The position numbers were made by a program, and so were the translations under genes. From an uncultured Methylobacteriaceae bacterium (GTDB taxonomy: Bacteria; Pseudomonadota; Alphaproteobacteria; Rhizobiales; Beijerinckiaceae), in the NCBI GenBank assembly GCA_937872715.1, contig CALMTJ010000107.1, positions 350 through 12,009 of the forward strand: a stretch of 11,660 nt of DNA. The letters run 5' to 3'. Below the pieces are notes generated by a model that saw only the letters and a program-made list of their open reading frames with translations, searched no databases and was not told the DNA's origin. Numbering within the stretch: the stretch's first letter is position 1; every line of letters starts with the position of its first letter. Positions 1-5,507 of the stretch are shown here, in pieces.

Positions 1-2
1 TC

Positions 3-200
3 TCCCATTCCGCCTTCGCGGCGCGAACCGGGGTGGACATCCGGGTCACGAGCATCGGCGAAGGGTTCTCCGAGACGGCCTCCGGCCCGTTCGACGGCCG
101 CTACATGCGGAAGCTCTTCGCCCATGGCGAGGAGCTCGCGCGGGCGGGGGTCGCCTTCGACCCGAAACCGGCCGCGGCGCGCTCGCTCGCGGCCCGCTGA
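3..200 (+). CDS. C-terminal end of a probable patatin-like phospholipase (partial)
   Basis: The reading frame is open from the window edge to TGA at 198-200, giving 65 residues of a larger protein. Seen: an Ile-Gly-Glu-Gly-Phe-Ser stretch, then a Pro-Phe-Asp-x-x-Tyr-Met-Arg-x-Leu-Phe motif, a helix ending Glu-Leu-Ala-Arg-Ala-Gly, and an Ala/Arg-rich tail. Known: many bacterial patatin-like (NTE family) lipid hydrolases end with a similar 'FD-x-x-YM-x-x-L(F/Y)-x-x-G' segment after the catalytic core. Inference: this is the tail of such an enzyme, which would hydrolyse acyl-ester bonds of phospholipids. The catalytic Ser (GxSxG) and Asp lie outside the window, so the family rests on the tail alone. 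A strong hairpin follows the stop codon. Confidence 0.5.
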   Translation, partial: SHSAFAARTGVDIRVTSIGEGFSETASGPFDGRYMRKLFAHGEELARAGVAFDPKPAAARSLAAR

Positions 201-212
201 GGCCGGTCGACG

Positions 213-236
213 GCGAGGGCCCGCAAGGGCCTTCGC
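213..236 (+). terminator. Stem-loop with GCAA tetraloop downstream of the patatin-like gene
   Basis: Positions 213-222 pair with 227-236 over ten positions (nine Watson-Crick and one G-U) around a GCAA (GNRA) tetraloop. The stem starts 12 bases after the stop codon at 200. There is no long T tract, which is common for terminators in GC-rich alphaproteobacteria. The placement suggests transcription termination or 3'-end protection of the upstream mRNA. Confidence 0.55.
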
Positions 237-311
237 GGCCGATCTTCCCGCAGACATGCGCCTCCGACGACGGTCGGGCAGGAGCGCGACCCTGCCGCCA
301 GGAGGCACGTC

Positions 312-869
312 ATGAGAAGCATCTACGCCGCCGCATTCGTCCTTCTCCTGTCGGGCACGGCCGCCATGTCCCAGAGCGAGCTGGTTCTCCAGGGCAAGAC
401 GTTCGTGCGGAAGCACGAACAGATCCGCGACGGGGCCGGGCTGGTCGAGTTCGTGCCCGCCGGCGAGACGCTCGAGAACTGGACCAGTCTGGTCGGCTTT
501 CGAGTGGTTCCCGGGAACCGGCAGAGCGCGACCGAGGCCGCGACGGTCGTCGTCCGGCTCGCGCAGGAGCGGTATCCGGGCGCGGTTGTCCGGGTGATGT
601 CGAAGGATGCCGAGGCGATCGCCGAATTCGTGATCTCGACCCCGGAGGGACTAGCCGAGTTCAACGTCTTCAAATACGGGCCCGGGCCGGGCGGACGCGG
701 GCTGGCCTCCGTCCAATACGCCCATCGCTACCGCGGGTTGGAACCGGGCGACATCCGCCGGCTCGAGGCGCCCTCGACGGCCGCGATCGCCCGCTTCGAC
801 CTCGACCGCGTGCGGGCGGCCTTCGACCGGACGCCGCCCGACCGCGCGGACAGGGGACCGGCGTCGTGA
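312..869 (+). CDS. Small secreted protein of unknown function
   Basis: This encodes 185 residues. The ATG is preceded by a clear GGAGG seven to eight bases upstream. Residues 1-20 form a signal peptide: a short positive start (MRS), a hydrophobic core rich in Ala, Val and Leu, and an Ala-rich cleavage region before the first polar residues. The mature part of about 165 residues has no cysteine and no transmembrane segment. It contains a Glu-x-Trp-Thr motif near residue 55 (ETLENWTSL), which recurs in uncharacterised secreted proteobacterial proteins, but I cannot name the family. The product is probably periplasmic. The stop overlaps the GTG of a possible next gene (GTGA at 866-869), which suggests coupled translation. 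Codon use matches the neighbouring real genes. Confidence 0.75.
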   Translation: MRSIYAAAFVLLLSGTAAMSQSELVLQGKTFVRKHEQIRDGAGLVEFVPAGETLENWTSLVGFRVVPGNRQSATEAATVVVRLAQERYPGAVVRVMSKDAEAIAEFVISTPEGLAEFNVFKYGPGPGGRGLASVQYAHRYRGLEPGDIRRLEAPSTAAIARFDLDRVRAAFDRTPPDRADRGPAS

Positions 870-1138
870 GCCCGCGGGGCGCCTCTTCGGGGCGGGTCAG
901 GGGAGCGGCGATCGTCCGCGCGGCGCTTCTCTCGACGGCCTGCGCGCTCGCCGCCCTCTTCATCGGCCCGGAAACGGGCCTGACGACATCCGCCTCGCGC
1001 GTGATCGGGTCGGATTGCCGCGTCGCGCTCCCGAGCCCACAGCCGGCGGAGGCGGCCACCCCATCGCCGCGCCTCGGATGGCGGAAGCCGTCCGGACCCT
1101 CACCCGACGACGGAGGGCCAAGCCCCGCGACGTGGTGA
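866..1138 (+). CDS. Possible small exported protein with a degraded 3' end
   Basis: A GTG at 866 overlaps the preceding stop as GTGA, the same joint used at 2242 in this window. The 90-residue product has a basic N-terminus, a hydrophobic stretch at about residues 14-35 (AALLSTACALAALF) that could be a signal peptide or anchor, and one cysteine after it. Over roughly the first 65 codons the third base is almost always G or C, as in the other genes. Beyond that, codons such as CCA, GGA and TCA appear and the protein becomes a Pro/Gly/Ser string. That part overlaps the start of a receiver-domain remnant (1106 onward), so the 3' end may be scrambled. It may be a real but truncated gene, or fortuitous. 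No family is recognised. Confidence 0.35.
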   Translation: MSPRGASSGRVRGAAIVRAALLSTACALAALFIGPETGLTTSASRVIGSDCRVALPSPQPAEAATPSPRLGWRKPSGPSPDDGGPSPATW

Positions 1139-1321
1139 GCAGCATGGGGGTCGGGCCGGTCGCCGACGACGGCGGCGCCGCGCCGCCCCGGCGCTCGAGA
1201 GCGGCGTCACGACCTGACGGTAAGCGATCTCCGGCTGCCGGACCTCGACGGTCCTGGCCTCCTTCGCAGCGCGCGGGCGGAGCCGCGGATCCAAGACGGC
1301 CCGCTCAATCCCGTGACGGGC
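1106..1321 (+). pseudogene. Decayed response-regulator receiver domain fragment
   Basis: Translating + in shifting frames recovers consecutive pieces of a receiver domain. GACGAC at 1106-1111 could be the acidic pair. The frame starting at 1126 reads RDVVSSM, aligning with REIVAPM in the receiver of the kinase at 2706-4235. After a frame change, 1208-1261 reads HDLTVSDLRLPDLDGPGL, against YDLMISDLRMPELDGPGL in that kinase: the phospho-acceptor Asp block. The same frame continues with LLRSARAEPRI to 1291, and a possible VTG at 1313-1321 would match the conserved Thr strand. There is no start codon, the frame shifts at least once between 1188 and 1208, and the histidine kinase core and Lys strand are missing. 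It is most likely a relic of a duplicated hybrid kinase or receiver. Confidence 0.6.
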
Positions 1322-1345
1322 ATGGCGGCCCGTCCCCGTTCAAAC

Positions 1346-1618
1346 TCAATGCCGGGTGCCGGCGAGCGTGATCTTGGCTCTCGGGATGCGGGGCTCGCGG
1401 CACTGGGTGGCGAGCACCTGTCCGAGCGCTCCGGCCCGCCGCGTGAGCCTCGTGGCATCGCACGTCGCGGCGATGGCCATCCCGAGCGAACGCAGATGCG
1501 CCCGCCCGTAGCAGAAGAAGGCGAGCTCCATGCGCTGACCTTCCGACAGGTCGCTCAGCGTGTCGACGGCCTCCCCTATCTCGGCGCGGTAGAGCGTCCC
1601 GAGCCTGTCGAGTGACAC
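1346..1618 (-). CDS. Small cytoplasmic protein of unknown function, 5' end probably frameshifted
   Basis: On the minus strand a 90-residue frame runs from GTG at 1618 to TGA at 1346-1348. Its third positions are almost all G or C, and it encodes helical, mixed-charge sequence (EGQRMELAFFCYGRAHLRSL, then GMAIAATCD). There is no signal peptide or transmembrane segment, and I recognise no family. No ribosome binding site precedes GTG 1618. An ATG at 1653 has a strong GGGAG (1664-1660) six bases upstream but lies in another frame, which stops after 25 codons. Adding one C to the CCC run at 1619-1621 would join them into a 102-residue protein starting MLSIQTDDTACP. The gene is therefore either frameshifted, affected by a sequencing error, or starts at GTG 1618. 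Confidence 0.6.
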   Translation of the reverse strand: MSLDRLGTLYRAEIGEAVDTLSDLSEGQRMELAFFCYGRAHLRSLGMAIAATCDATRLTRRAGALGQVLATQCREPRIPRAKITLAGTRH

Positions 1619-1659
1619 GGGCAGGCGGTGTCGTCGGTCTGAATCGAAAGCATGGTCGT

Positions 1660-1664
1660 CTCCC
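1660..1664 (-). promoter_or_regulatory. Ribosome binding site pointing to an out-of-frame ATG at 1653
   Basis: On the minus strand GGGAG is followed, after six bases, by ATG (1653-1651). The main open frame of the small gene downstream (1346-1618) is offset by one base from this ATG. This is the main evidence that the gene's natural start is at 1653 and that a one-base shift separates it from the body. Confidence 0.5.
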
Positions 1665-1882
1665 GCGTTCGCTGAGCGCTCCCCAAGATGCGCGGGAGCC
1701 TGTTTCAGCGCGTTGCCGCGAGACCGCCCGAATGTATCGTCGAGCCGCGCCATCCGCCTCGTACCGCGAGCGTCCGGCGGAAGCGCTGGACCGATCGAAG
1801 AGGGCGACATCGCGGGAAAGGGCTTTCGGTTCTCCCGACATCATGGAATGCATGGAGGGTCTCGGGATCCGCGTACCCTCGC

Positions 1883-1909
1883 GGGCTCGACTCCGAACCT
1901 CGCGAGCCC
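1883..1909 (+). promoter_or_regulatory. Inverted repeat in the 5' leader of the 1925 gene
   Basis: GGGCTCG (1883-1889) and CGAGCCC (1903-1909) are perfect seven-base inverted arms around a 13-base spacer. They end 15 bases before the ATG at 1925. This could be an RNA stem in the leader or a protein binding site, but chance is not excluded at this GC content. Confidence 0.3.
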
Positions 1910-1912
1910 TTC

Positions 1913-1924
1913 GAAGGCGCCTTC
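1913..1924 (+). promoter_or_regulatory. Perfect palindrome containing the ribosome binding site of the 1925 gene
   Basis: GAAGGCGCCTTC is a perfect 12-base palindrome ending at the base before the ATG at 1925. The only purine-rich Shine-Dalgarno candidate (GAAGG, 1913-1917) is its left half, so folding back, or binding of a dimeric protein, would cover the ribosome binding site. Confidence 0.35.
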
Positions 1925-2245
1925 ATGGTATCCGCCGATCCCACCCGTGAAGAACGTGTCGCCGCGCCGAAACGGGACGTGGCGCGACTTGCCCTGCTGT
2001 CCATCGCAGTCCTGAAGACCGCGCTCGTCGCCGCGGGAGCGCTGTTCGCGCTCGTCCTGTCGGGCGGCCAGGACCCGGCGGGCCGAGGCATGCTCGCCGG
2101 CTTCAGCGTCTTCGCTCTCCTGTATTGGGTGCTGTTCGTCCTCCCGGCCCTGTTGTTCGCGCGCCGAGGGACCCGGATCAAGCTCGGCTTCGGGCTGATC
2201 CTCGTGCCGGATCTTCTGGCCGCCGCCGCGGCCTTCGTCCTGTGA
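1925..2245 (+). CDS. Small three-helix inner-membrane protein (paralogue A)
   Basis: This encodes 106 residues. The ATG at 1925 follows GAAGG; upstream extension of the frame reads as non-coding. It has a charged cytoplasmic-looking N-terminus (residues 1-21) and three hydrophobic segments at about 22-45, 57-79 and 86-106. A loop motif SGGQDPAGRG (46-55) lies between helices 1 and 2, PALLFA ends helix 2, and a basic RRGTRIK turn precedes helix 3. The same order (SGSDPATRG, PALLLA, basic turn, Leu/Pro-rich helix 3) occurs in the 5504-5818 protein and more weakly in 5815-6108, so I infer a paralogous family. Its function is unknown and no domain name is recognised. The stop overlaps the GTG of the next gene (GTGA at 2242-2245), which suggests a co-translated pair with the exported protein. 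Confidence 0.8.
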   Translation: MVSADPTREERVAAPKRDVARLALLSIAVLKTALVAAGALFALVLSGGQDPAGRGMLAGFSVFALLYWVLFVLPALLFARRGTRIKLGFGLILVPDLLAAAAAFVL

Positions 2246-2550
2246 GCGTGTCGACGCCGTCCCGGATGCGTGACGGCCCTTCACGGCTCCTGCCGATCCT
2301 GACCGTCTGCGCGGTCGCGTTCGGGGCCACCATGGCGGTCGCGGGCGGGCAGGACGAGGCGTGGGCGAGAAACTGCGTCGCCGAGCGGACGGCGGACGGG
2401 AGGAGTCTCGCGGGCTTGCGGCGCTACTGCGCCTGCATGGTGGACATCGTCGGCGCCGACGGACCGTCCGGCGTGACCGAGCTCGAACGCCGATATCCGC
2501 CCGCCCATGCCCGCTGCTCCGCCAGATCAGGCCTGCGCGACCGCCGCTGA
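2242..2550 (+). CDS. Small exported four-cysteine protein of unknown function
   Basis: This encodes 102 residues from GTG 2242, which overlaps the previous stop as GTGA; ATG 2266 is an alternative start. Residues about 15-34 form a signal peptide (LLPILTVCAVAFGATMAVA) with a plausible cleavage after AVA. The mature part of about 68 residues contains four cysteines at 45, 63, 65 and 92 in the pattern NC, YCAC and ARC. It also has an ELERRYPPAH segment shortly before the last cysteine. The spacing suggests two disulfides in a small periplasmic domain or, less likely, metal binding. I do not recognise a named family. It probably forms an operon with the membrane protein at 1925-2245. A stem-loop at 2580-2605 follows the stop by about 30 bases. 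Confidence 0.7.
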   Translation: MSVSTPSRMRDGPSRLLPILTVCAVAFGATMAVAGGQDEAWARNCVAERTADGRSLAGLRRYCACMVDIVGADGPSGVTELERRYPPAHARCSARSGLRDRR

Positions 2551-2579
2551 CAGGCGCGGGCCGCTCACTCGGACGCCCC

Positions 2580-2605
2580 GATTGTTTCGTGCCGACGAAA
2601 CGATC
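2580..2605 (+). repeat. Inverted repeat: terminator or operator upstream of the hybrid kinase
   Basis: Positions 2580-2589 and 2596-2605 are ten-base inverted arms (GATTGTTTCG / CGAAACGATC) around TGCCGA. There is one non-identical position that becomes a G-U pair in RNA. It sits 30 bases after the stop at 2550 and about 100 bases before the kinase ATG, so it may end the upstream transcript or serve as a binding site. No T tract follows. Confidence 0.45.
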
Positions 2606-2610
2606 GGCGG

Positions 2611-2625
2611 CATGTCGACGACATG
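2611..2625. promoter_or_regulatory. Perfect palindrome CATGTCG-A-CGACATG in the kinase promoter region
   Basis: Two seven-base arms around one central A form an exact inverted repeat, 80 bases before the kinase start codon and five bases after another inverted repeat. The size and symmetry fit the operator of a dimeric regulator. I do not recognise a known consensus. It lies outside any coding frame I accept. Confidence 0.4.
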
Positions 2626-2705
2626 ATCTGCTCCTATCACCGCCGCCAGACAGAGCCCGGCAGCCCTTGTCCGCAGCCGGGTGGATCGTTCGACCGAGGT
2701 AAGCG

Positions 2706-4235
2706 ATGAGCGATGCCGGCTCGGCCCGCAGCACGGCGCTCCTGGAGAACGCGTTCCTTCTCACGGGCGACGCGATCGTCTTCCTGGACCGCGACGGGTT
2801 CTTCGACTGCAACCCGGCCGCTTTGCGCATGTTCGAGGTGGAGGATCGGGCGGAGTTCCTCCGCAAGCATCCGGTCGATCTCTCGCCGGAATTCCAGCCG
2901 GACGGCCGGTCGTCGCTCGACGCGGTCGACGATCGCATCGCGCAGGCTTACGAGAAGGGGCACGTGGTGTTCGAATGGACCCACAAGCGCGCCGACGGTT
3001 CGCAGTTTCCGGTGGAGGTCATGCTGGCCGCGGTCGACTTGGACGGCCGCCAGGCCCTCTCCGCGACCGTTCGCGACCTCACCGAACGCAAGCGGGTGGA
3101 ATCCGAGCTGGCGCGACAGCGCGAAGCCCTCCACCAGAGCGAGAAGATGTCCGCCTTGGGATCGCTCCTGGCCGGCGTCGCGCACGAGCTGAACAACCCG
3201 CTGGCCGTGGTCGTCACCCAAGCCGTTCTCCTGCGCGAGAGCACCACCGACCCGCGCACGATCACCCGGGCCGAGAAGATCGAGACGGCCGCCGATCGCT
3301 GCGCCAGGATCGTGAAGTCGTTCCTCGCGATCGCCCGGCAGCGCCCGCCGACCCGCGCGCCCGTGAAGCTGGACGACGTCGTCGACGCCGCCCTCGACCT
3401 CACGGCCTACGGGCTGCGCAGCAGCGGCATCGCGGTCTCGGTCGACCTGCCCGCCGACCTGCCCGGCGTCCTGGGTGACCCCGACCAGCTCGGTCAGCTC
3501 GCCATGAACCTCATCGTCAACGCCCAGCAGGCGCTGCAGAAGAAGGAAGCGCCGCGCCGGCTTCGCATCTCGGCGACGGCGGGGGAGGGCCGCGTCCGGC
3601 TGGCCTTCTCCGATAACGGGCCGGGCGTTCCGGCGGCCATCCGCTCCCGCATCTACGATCCGTTCTTCACGACCAAGCCCCCGGGTGGCGGAACCGGCAT
3701 CGGCCTGTCCCTCTGCCGGAGCGTCGCGATCGCTCACCAGGGCACGCTGAGCTACGAGGACAGTCCCGAGGGCGGGGCGACCTTCGTGGTCGAGCTCCCC
3801 GCGGCGGGCAGGGCGGAGAGCCCGGACGAGGGCGAGGCGGCCGTCTTGCGGACGGCGCAGGGCGGGTCCGTGCTGATCGTGGACGACGAGCCTGAGATCG
3901 TCGAGGGATTGCGGGAGATCGTCGCCCCGATGGTGGCCCGGGTCGACACGGCGACGACCGGCGTCGAGGCGCTCCACCGCGTCGACGCGTTCGACTACGA
4001 CCTCATGATCAGCGACCTCAGGATGCCCGAGCTCGACGGCCCCGGCCTGCATGCCGCCCTGATGGGCCGCGGACGCGGCGCCCCGGGCCGGATCATCTTC
4101 GTGACCGGCGACGCGCTCGACGGGGAGGTCCGGCGCTTCCTGGCCGAAACCGGCATGCCGGTCATCGAGAAGCCCTTCACGCCGGCCGAGGTGCGCCGGG
4201 CCGTGAGCGACGCCCTGGCGTCCCTCACGGCCTAG
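2706..4235 (+). CDS. Soluble hybrid histidine kinase (PAS-HisKA-HATPase-REC)
   Basis: This encodes 509 residues; GAGG sits six bases before the ATG. Domain order: a PAS domain (about 10-125, with DGFFDCNPAAL and a C-terminal TVRDLTERKR), a short coiled linker, and a dimerisation/phosphotransfer domain with H160 in VAHELNNPL. A HATPase follows, with N box N268/N272 (MNLIVNAQQAL), G1 box DNGPGVP from D303, F box YDPFFTTK and G2 box GGGTGIG at 327-333. A receiver (about 390-508) has the acidic pair D393/D394, phospho-acceptor D437 (SDLRMPELDG), T467 and K489 (EKPF). All catalytic residues are present. There is no transmembrane segment or signal peptide, so it senses in the cytoplasm, presumably through PAS. 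It probably autophosphorylates H160, passes phosphate to D437, and may act with the convergent OmpR-type regulator. A decayed relative of its receiver lies at 1106-1321. Confidence 0.93.
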   Translation: MSDAGSARSTALLENAFLLTGDAIVFLDRDGFFDCNPAALRMFEVEDRAEFLRKHPVDLSPEFQPDGRSSLDAVDDRIAQAYEKGHVVFEWTHKRADGSQFPVEVMLAAVDLDGRQALSATVRDLTERKRVESELARQREALHQSEKMSALGSLLAGVAHELNNPLAVVVTQAVLLRESTTDPRTITRAEKIETAADRCARIVKSFLAIARQRPPTRAPVKLDDVVDAALDLTAYGLRSSGIAVSVDLPADLPGVLGDPDQLGQLAMNLIVNAQQALQKKEAPRRLRISATAGEGRVRLAFSDNGPGVPAAIRSRIYDPFFTTKPPGGGTGIGLSLCRSVAIAHQGTLSYEDSPEGGATFVVELPAAGRAESPDEGEAAVLRTAQGGSVLIVDDEPEIVEGLREIVAPMVARVDTATTGVEALHRVDAFDYDLMISDLRMPELDGPGLHAALMGRGRGAPGRIIFVTGDALDGEVRRFLAETGMPVIEKPFTPAEVRRAVSDALASLTA

Positions 4236-4972
4236 GAGAGCTGCCTCCCGTCCGGCGAGAAGATGTAGCCGGCCCCGCGCACGGTCTGGATGATCGTCGG
4301 CTTGTCCGAATCCGGTTCGATCTTGCGCCGCACCCGCGTGATCCGGACGTCGATGGCGCGGTCGAACGCCTCGGGATCACGCCCTTCCGCGAGGTCGAGG
4401 AGACGGTCGCGCGAGAGCACGCGGCGGGGATGGTCGGCGAACGCCTTGAGGAGCAGGAACTCGGACGTCGTCAGCGGGTAGACCATGCCCCGTTCATCCA
4501 GGAGGACGCGCGAGGACGGATCCAGCCACTTGGTCCCGAACCGGATGCGGCCTTCCGAGCCGATATCCTCGGGGCGTCCGGACGGCCGTGCATTTCCGTC
4601 GTCTCCGCTCCGGCGGATGACGGCGCGGATTCGCGCCAGGAGCTCGCGCGGCACGAAAGGCTTGCCAAGATAGTCGTCGGCTCCGACTTCGAGCCCGACG
4701 ATCCGGTCGACGGGCTCCGAATGGCCGGTCAGCATGACGATGCCGATCGGGCCGCGGGCGCGCAGCCATTGCGCGAGGGCGAGCCCGCTTTCTCCCGGCA
4801 GGCCGATGTCGAGCACGACCAGCGCCGGCTCGCGCTCGGCGATGCGCTCCCGCATCGCGGCCCCGTTCGCCGCCGTCGCGACGGAGAAGCCGTGCGAGAC
4901 GAGGTATTCGGAGACGCTTACCAGGACGGCCTCGTCGTCGTCGACGACGAGGATGTGACGGCTCACGCCCAT
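4232..4972 (-). CDS. OmpR-family response regulator
   Basis: This encodes 246 residues. The receiver (about 5-120) has acidic residues D11/D12/D13, phospho-acceptor D55 (LDIGLPG), T82 (MLTGHSE) and K104 (YLGKPF). The DNA-binding domain (about 140-240) is the winged-helix Trans_Reg_C type, with LTTSEFLLLKAF, a recognition-helix region around AIDVRITRVRRKIE, and the family's closing GAGYIF. It is a phosphorylation-controlled transcription factor, probably paired with the kinase encoded convergently. The two stop codons share CTAG at 4232-4235. The gene is divergent from the small operon at 5229-6108 across a 256-base spacer, the usual place for OmpR-type sites, so that operon is a candidate target. 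The upstream ribosome binding site is weak (GAGA); GTG three codons in is an alternative start. Confidence 0.93.
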   Translation of the reverse strand: MGVSRHILVVDDDEAVLVSVSEYLVSHGFSVATAANGAAMRERIAEREPALVVLDIGLPGESGLALAQWLRARGPIGIVMLTGHSEPVDRIVGLEVGADDYLGKPFVPRELLARIRAVIRRSGDDGNARPSGRPEDIGSEGRIRFGTKWLDPSSRVLLDERGMVYPLTTSEFLLLKAFADHPRRVLSRDRLLDLAEGRDPEAFDRAIDVRITRVRRKIEPDSDKPTIIQTVRGAGYIFSPDGRQLS

Positions 4973-5228
4973 GAGGATCTCTCAAGCCGGCCCCGAGGCC
5001 GAGGAGACGCGAGACTATCCCCGGCCGCGCTTCGCCTCCAAGCGTGATGGAGCGCCGCCGCGGCGTCCCGCACCGACGGGGCCGGTCACCCCGCGTGACG
5101 CCGAGACCTCCGCCTCGAACGCCGCCGGACGAGGACCGATCCACGAAACCGTCGGGCCTCGACCGTGACACAACCCAGCAAACCGGCCCGCCTAAACCTG
5201 CTCGAACGAATTTCCAGGGACGAACGTC
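4973..5228. other. Divergent intergenic region between the regulator and the small membrane-protein operon
   Basis: These 256 bases should hold the promoters of the response regulator (minus) and the 5229-6108 operon (plus). No coding frame is convincing. CTCGAACG occurs twice in the same orientation (near 5112 and 5201), which could be part of a direct-repeat site, but two copies of eight bases are weak evidence. A modest inverted repeat CTCCA/TGGAG lies around 5036-5052. No firm promoter is recognised. Confidence 0.3.
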
Positions 5229-5507
5229 ATGTTTCATCACATCCGGATCGCCGACCGCCCGCAACCCGGCCGGGGCCGCGCGTCCCTCGGGGGCATCGCC
5301 CTGGCGCTCGCCGCCGCGGCGAGCCTGGCCACCGCCGCAGGCCCTGACGCCATGCGGGCCGAGGAAGCCGGGGCCCATATCCGCCTCGCGGCCGACGCCG
5401 CACCCGCGCCGAGCCCTTGCGCCGTGAACGGTGCGCTCCTCGCCGTCTGCACGAGCGGAACCGCCCCGGACCGGAATCTCCCGGTTCTCCGGCTCGGCAG
5501 CCGATGA
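5229..5507 (+). CDS. Small secreted protein, first gene of a three-gene overlapping operon
   Basis: This encodes 92 residues. AGGGA (5216-5220) sits eight bases before the ATG. A basic N-terminus (several Arg and His up to residue 17) precedes a hydrophobic Ala/Leu core at about 20-37, giving a signal peptide or an N-terminal anchor. The remaining 55 residues are Ala/Pro-rich with two cysteines (64 and 74) that could form one disulfide. No family is recognised. Its TGA overlaps the next ATG (ATGA at 5504-5507). That tight joint and the G/C third positions support a real gene. As the first gene divergent from the response regulator, it is a natural candidate target of that regulator. Confidence 0.6.
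   Translation: MFHHIRIADRPQPGRGRASLGGIALALAAAASLATAAGPDAMRAEEAGAHIRLAADAAPAPSPCAVNGALLAVCTSGTAPDRNLPVLRLGSR

Larger units (their letters stand above)
1654..1924. other. Intergenic region between divergent small genes
   Basis: About 270 bases lie between the minus-strand small gene and the plus-strand membrane protein gene, so they should hold promoters for both. No open frame here has convincing codon use. The structured parts are an inverted repeat at 1883-1909 and a perfect 12-base palindrome at 1913-1924. I see no confident -35/-10 pair. Confidence 0.4.

Noticed and set aside
1619..1810. N-terminal extension of the minus-strand small gene up to an ATG-type start at 1810
   Set aside because: Codons upstream of 1618 in this frame lose the G/C third-position bias, and the only good ribosome binding site points to ATG 1653 in another frame.
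1688..1924. Longer start for the three-helix protein at 1925
   Set aside because: The upstream part reads as basic, non-coding-like sequence in front of the transmembrane part. ATG 1925 has a nearby GAAGG and gives the same length as the two paralogues.
2590..2705. EcfG-type general stress promoter (GGAAC ... CGTT) upstream of the kinase
   Set aside because: No GGAAC with a properly spaced CGTT is present in this spacer; resemblance was limited to isolated tetramers.
2637..4052. 471-codon open frame on the minus strand
   Set aside because: It is antisense to the histidine kinase, whose domains and catalytic residues are unmistakable. Such frames arise easily in GC-rich genes, and the product shows no family motif.
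4930..4952. Near-perfect 23-base palindrome with 11-base arms around one T
   Set aside because: It lies inside the response regulator and is explained by the codons for Val-Val-Asp-Asp-Asp-Glu-Ala, the acidic pocket of the receiver, so it needs no separate function.
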